Shown piece after piece: positions 15,586 through 19,617 of a stretch of 19,617 nucleotides of DNA (its first letter is position 1; the number at the start of each line of letters is the position of its first letter). The DNA is from DATHVI01 sp035461385 (GTDB lineage Bacteria; Actinomycetota; Thermoleophilia; Solirubrobacterales; 70-9): positions 1 to 19,617 of the forward strand of contig DATHVI010000049.1 of the NCBI GenBank assembly GCA_035461385.1, read 5' to 3'. A program made the position numbers and the translations under genes. The notes under the pieces were generated by a model that was given only the letters and a program-made list of their open reading frames with translations, was not told where the DNA came from and did not search any database.

Positions 15586-15599
15586 GAGACTGGAACGCG

Positions 15600-16346
15600 A
15601 TGAGCGAGCTGCTGGTAGCGAGGTGCGGGCTGGTCCCCTATGACGGTGCTCGGCGGGCGCAGCACGCGCTCGCCGAGGCACGGCAGCGCGACGCGGTTGG
15701 TGACCTGCTGCTGCTGCTCGAGCATCCTCCCGTGTACACGCGCGGGCGCCGGGCCACGGACGCCGAGCTGCCGATGGGCGAGGACTGGTACCGGGCCCAG
15801 GGAATCGAGGTCACCGACACCGATCGCGGCGGCCGGGTCACGTACCACGGCCCTGGGCAGCTCGTCGCATACCCGATCGTCTCGCTGCGTGCCGCCGCGC
15901 TCGACGTGCCGGGATACATCGGGCTGATCGAGGAGGCGATGATCGCCGCGCTCGGCGACTGGGGCATCGACGCCCAGGTGATCGACGGGCTCACCGGGGT
16001 CTGGACCGAGGGCGACCCTCCGCCCGGCGGGGAGGCGCGGAAGATCGCGTCGATCGGGATCCACGTCAGCCGCGGGGTGACGACCCACGGGCTCGCGATC
16101 AACGTCAACAACGACCTCCAGCCGTTCGAGTGGATCGTCCCGTGCGGGATCGAGGCCGTGCGGATGACCTCGGTCGCGGGCGAGCTAGGCGCCGAGCAGG
16201 ACGTCGGGTCGCTTGCGATCGGACTCGCCGACAGGATCGGCGGCGCGTACGGGCGCCGGGTGGTGGAGGCCGATCCGGCCGAGCTCGCGGCGCGGGTCGA
16301 CGGCGCGGGCGCGCTGACTGCCGCCGCGGCGGCATCGGTACGGTAG
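15600..16346 (+). CDS. lipB: Lipoyl (octanoyl) transferase
   Basis: Transfers octanoate from octanoyl-ACP to the lipoyl-domain lysine of E2 proteins (and GcvH), the first step of lipoate assembly, in the cytoplasm. 248 residues. Seen: LLLLEHPPVYTRGRR, the signature RGGRVTYHGPGQLVAYPI, catalytic Lys148 (ARKIASIGIHV) and the acyl-enzyme cysteine Cys182 (WIVPCGIEAVRMTSV), with THGLAINVNNDL between. The start is ATG 15600, 14 bases after the amino-acid dehydrogenase stop. It lies directly before lipA and after two lipoyl-bearing E2 genes, so its substrates are encoded on both sides. Confidence 0.96.
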   Translation: MSELLVARCGLVPYDGARRAQHALAEARQRDAVGDLLLLLEHPPVYTRGRRATDAELPMGEDWYRAQGIEVTDTDRGGRVTYHGPGQLVAYPIVSLRAAALDVPGYIGLIEEAMIAALGDWGIDAQVIDGLTGVWTEGDPPPGGEARKIASIGIHVSRGVTTHGLAINVNNDLQPFEWIVPCGIEAVRMTSVAGELGAEQDVGSLAIGLADRIGGAYGRRVVEADPAELAARVDGAGALTAAAAASVR

Positions 16347-16351
16347 GAAGG

Positions 16352-17332
<981 letters not shown>

Positions 17333-17395
17333 CCAAGCCTCAGCTCCGTCCCCGCGGCGGTCTCAGTGTCGTGCAGATCGGCGCGTGTCTGCTTT

Positions 17396-17504
17396 GTCGG
17401 GTAGGCGGGAGGCTCGCCGGCCCTTTGGGCCGTGACGGCCAGCGGCACCGGGTCACCTCCCGCCCCCCTTCGAACCGTGCGTGCGGTTCTCCCGCACACG
17501 GCTC
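17396..17504 (-). ncRNA. Group II intron domains V and VI
   Basis: Domain V (17504-17472) begins GAGCCGTG and ends CACGGTTC, an 8-bp basal helix containing the AGC triad, a two-base CG bulge and an apical helix TGCGG/CCGCA. At 33 bases with a 5-base loop it is one base shorter than the usual 34. Domain VI follows and carries the bulged branch-point A at 17402, with an internal GGCCC-AAA-GGGCC hairpin. Confidence 0.8.
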
Positions 17505-17515
17505 ACCGACATCGT

Positions 17516-18859
17516 TCACCGCCGCGCATACGCGCTCGTCGGGCGCACCGTCCCGCTGAAGCGATGGACACCGAGGCTTGAGACCCACCCGTGTGTGAAG
17601 CGGGTCTTCCATTGCCATCCGTCGAGCCCGTACTTGGCGCTGGCGAGCATCGCCAGCCGCTGGTTTACGTACTGGTCGATGGCGTCGAACTTCCGCGCGG
17701 AGTTTCCGTAGCGGAAGTACGTCCCCCAGCCCCGCAGGACGGGGTTGAGGTTCTCGACCACCGCCGCCAGCGACAGCCCCACGAAGCGGCGGTCGGTTCG
17801 CTCGCGAATCTTGCCTCGGATCGAGGCCATCGCTCGCGCCGACGGCCACTGGAGCAGATACCAGCGTCCGTCCTTCCGCGACCTCCCCATCCGGTGGTGG
17901 AAGCCGAGGAAGTCGAACCCCTCGGCGCCTCCGGCAAGACGCACGATCCTGGTCTTCTCGGGCGATAGACGCAGCCCGAGCGTCCCCAGGACCGCCGCCA
18001 CCAGCTCGCGGGCCGCCTCGGCCTGCTTGCGGGTGGCGCAGAGGACGACGAGGTCATCCGCGTAGCGGACCAGCACTCCCAGCCGCCGCCCGTTCGCCTG
18101 CCAGACCTCATCGAGGCGATGCAGGGCGATGTTGGCGAGCAGCGGTGAGAGCGGCGAGCCCTGCGGGGTGCCCGCCTCTTGCGCGGATACGACCCCGCCC
18201 TCGAAGACCCCCGCCCGAAGCCAGCCCCGCAGGAGCTTCAACATCCGCCGATCGGCGACCCGGCGCTCTACTTGCGCCATCAAGGCCCCGTGATCGATCT
18301 CGTCGAAGCAGCTTTGGATGTCGGCGTCGAGCGCCCACTGCTTGCCCTGAAAGGTGGCCGTCTTGCGGACGGTCTCCTTGGCGTGGTGGGCCTGAAGCCC
18401 GGGCCGAAACCCGTAGCTTTGGGGCAGGAAGTCGGCTTCGAAGATCGGCTCAAGCACGATCCTCGCCGCCGCCATCACCACCCGGTCGGCCACCGTGGGG
18501 ATGCCGAGCGGCCGGGTTGCCCCCGGCCGGCCCGGCTTCGGGATATGGACCCGCCGCAGCGGGCGCGGCCGGTAGCGACCGGCACGCAGCCTGGCGGCGA
18601 GCGCTTCGAGGAACTCGCCTGCCCCGGAGGCCTCGACGTCCTCGATGGTCAAGCCATCGATGCCGGGAGCCCCGCGGTTTCGACGGACCTCGCCCCAGGC
18701 CCGCTCGAGCACGTCGCCACGGGCGACCTTGTCGTGGAGGGCATGGAAGCGGCGGTCCCGATCCTGCTTGGCGCTGCGGTAGAGCACGCGCTGGAGGGCA
18801 CGAACACGGTCCACACCTTCGGTGCGGCTGACGGATCTAGCCTTTGTCTCGGCACTCAT
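17516..18859 (-). CDS. ltrA: Group II intron reverse transcriptase/maturase
   Basis: Intron-encoded protein that assists splicing and copies the intron into DNA targets; 447 residues. Seen: RT0/RT1 region (GAPGIDGLTIEDVE, RPLRRVHIPKPGRPG and TRPLGIPTVADRVV), ADFLPQSYGFRPG, AGTPQGSPLSPLLANIALH, the catalytic YADD at 266-269 (VRYADDLVVL), thumb/domain X (about 335-400: NPVLRGWGTYFRYGNSARK, FDAIDQYVNQRL) and a basic C-terminus. There is no HNH endonuclease domain, so it would need replication-fork or single-stranded targets for priming. Start ATG 18859 has GGGAGG about 7 bases upstream. The frame is intact through all motifs, so the element may still be active. It ends 11 bases before domain V. 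Confidence 0.95.
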   Translation of the reverse strand: MSAETKARSVSRTEGVDRVRALQRVLYRSAKQDRDRRFHALHDKVARGDVLERAWGEVRRNRGAPGIDGLTIEDVEASGAGEFLEALAARLRAGRYRPRPLRRVHIPKPGRPGATRPLGIPTVADRVVMAAARIVLEPIFEADFLPQSYGFRPGLQAHHAKETVRKTATFQGKQWALDADIQSCFDEIDHGALMAQVERRVADRRMLKLLRGWLRAGVFEGGVVSAQEAGTPQGSPLSPLLANIALHRLDEVWQANGRRLGVLVRYADDLVVLCATRKQAEAARELVAAVLGTLGLRLSPEKTRIVRLAGGAEGFDFLGFHHRMGRSRKDGRWYLLQWPSARAMASIRGKIRERTDRRFVGLSLAAVVENLNPVLRGWGTYFRYGNSARKFDAIDQYVNQRLAMLASAKYGLDGWQWKTRFTHGWVSSLGVHRFSGTVRPTSAYARR

Positions 18860-19422
18860 CAGAGTCCCTCCCGTCCTTTGCGTGCATCGATGAAGCGCGG
18901 GCCCTTCGCTCCTGACGGGTTGTGTTGTCCCGCCGATCGCCGCTACTACGACCCGCTCCGACCGCCTCTCGGCCGCCCTGCCACTTCCCGGGGTCGCCGG
19001 TTATAGGCGGGCATCGCTTCCCGCCGCCCGCGGCGGCGGGGCCGAGGAGGCTCTCCCCAGTTCCCAGGACGACCGTCCGCACGTTCAACGCCCAATACGC
19101 CGGAGGGTTCCTCGGCGCCCGCTCCCGGTTCTGAGGCGCCTTCCGTGGCCTTCGCCGTCGCGCGATCGGCTCGGCTCCCTCTTGGCCCACCGAGGCGGGT
19201 CCCCTTGACGACGCTTGCTCGGGCTTCGCTCGCGCTGCAGACCGCACGGTTGCATCCGCCCCGCTTCGCACCCGGCCTCTCGACCGCGCACGGGGGCATC
19301 GCTACCGGGGATCCGGGCATCTCCCCGAACCGGACTCTCACCGGCGGGCCGCCCTGAGCTTGTCGCTCGGTTACGTCATGTCGGACTCCTTTCTTTCATG
19401 GCGCCCGAGCTTCTGGGCGCAC
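18860..19422 (-). ncRNA. Group II intron 5' domains I-IV (RNA part upstream of the maturase)
   Basis: This 563-base stretch has no gene of its own; open frames in it lack conserved protein features. It holds the conserved 5' end, the GTGAGAGTCCGG element, the candidate EBS1 at 19159-19164 and many GC stems of domains I-III. Individual domains II and III were not folded by hand. Confidence 0.7.
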
Positions 19423-19617
19423 CGCGCGGAGGGGAAGCGCACTCCGCGATGGCACCGTGATCAGCCCCGGTCCGACACGGAAGGCGCCGCCGCGACGGCT
19501 GAGCGCGGCTCACCGCTGGCGACCGGCACGGTCAACCGCATACCGGACTGCTCGTCGCCTCAATCGTCGGCGCGGCGACGCGCCCCGGCCACCGAGCGAC
19601 GGGCGTCCGACGCGGCG
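19423..19617. other. Right-edge sequence, no supported gene
   Basis: This is the 5' exon side of the intron. Apart from the hairpin at the junction I see no open frame with recognisable protein character, no RNA gene and no clear promoter. A 26-residue minus-strand frame beginning MRLTVPVASGEPRSAV is too short and unsupported to call. Confidence 0.5.
19425..19448. other. Hairpin at the intron insertion site
   Basis: CGCGGAG (19425-19431) and CTCCGCG (19442-19448) form a 7-bp stem with a 10-base loop that ends 2 bases from the intron's 5' junction. On the intron strand the stem-loop lies just upstream of the insertion point. Some bacterial group II introns, notably group IIC, insert next to such hairpins. 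Confidence 0.5.

Larger units (their letters stand above)
17396..19422 (-). mobile_element. Group II intron (about 2.03 kb) with maturase
   Basis: Self-splicing retroelement on the minus strand. The 5' end at 19422 reads GTGCGCCCAGAAGCTCGGGC, matching the GUGYG start and opening a GCGCCC/GGGCGC stem; GTGAGAGTCCGG follows further in, as in many bacterial introns. The maturase gene sits in domain IV. Domain V is at 17504-17472 and domain VI runs from 17468 to the 3' end. In domain VI, GGGGGGCGGGAGG pairs with CCTCCCGCCT-A-CCC, leaving one bulged A (17402), the expected branch point. The intron then ends GAC at 17396, with A as the seventh base from the end. A 6-bp IBS1 (CGCGCG before 19422) has a matching CGCGCG at 19159-19164, about 260 bases into domain I, a plausible EBS1. 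Structural class is not assigned. Boundaries: 5' firm, 3' good. Confidence 0.85.

Noticed and set aside
19145..19460. Plus-strand open frames of 70-81 codons over the intron 5' region
   Set aside because: The sequence is explained by structured intron RNA on the opposite strand; the frames have no protein motif.

Overview
The window reads as a chromosomal segment of a high-GC actinobacterium. Coding sequence is very GC-rich, GTG starts are common, start and stop codons often overlap, and at least one gene looks leaderless. Gene content and protein style would fit Thermoleophilia (Solirubrobacterales-like), but that is inference; no rRNA or other phylogenetic marker is present.

Layout. (1) 1-6135, + strand: the 3' part of a dihydrolipoyl dehydrogenase (E3), a DsbA-fold/HCCA-isomerase-like protein, then a 2-oxoacid dehydrogenase set E1-alpha, E1-beta, E2 (pyruvate dehydrogenase type), followed by a small SRPBCC-like protein. 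(2) 6163-10677, - strand: a signalling and efflux block, read from high to low coordinates as a stand-alone receiver, a multi-TM HisKA_3 histidine kinase (start overlapping the receiver stop), a LuxR-type response regulator and a DHA2-type MFS exporter. (3) 10678-10973: a divergent intergenic region with a sigma-70-like promoter, a dyad touching the -35 box, and leader repeats. (4) 10974-17332, + strand: a second E1-alpha/E1-beta/E2 set of branched-chain type, a leucine/valine dehydrogenase, then lipB and lipA. (5) 17396-19422, - strand: a complete-looking group II intron with a maturase gene in domain IV and recognisable domains V and VI, inserted 63 nt after lipA. (6) 19423-19617: no gene I can support.

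How it fits together. Both E2 proteins carry a lipoyl domain. LipB and LipA make the lipoyl group on those domains, and the E3 at the left edge would reoxidise the dihydrolipoamide, probably for both complexes because no second E3 is in the window. Next to the second complex, an amino-acid dehydrogenase would deaminate Leu/Val/Ile to the branched 2-oxoacids the complex decarboxylates, giving branched acyl-CoAs for catabolism or for priming branched fatty acids. The region is therefore a lipoate-centred metabolic island, split by an oppositely oriented signalling block and ended by a retroelement.

The less ordinary signals are a compact structured repeat carried in frame in the linker of the first E2, a Tyr in place of the Asp of that E2's HxxxDG motif, a dyad plus repeats in front of the branched-chain operon, a kinase flanked by two different receivers, and an intron placed directly beside a short hairpin. 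I found no clearly new multi-gene system.
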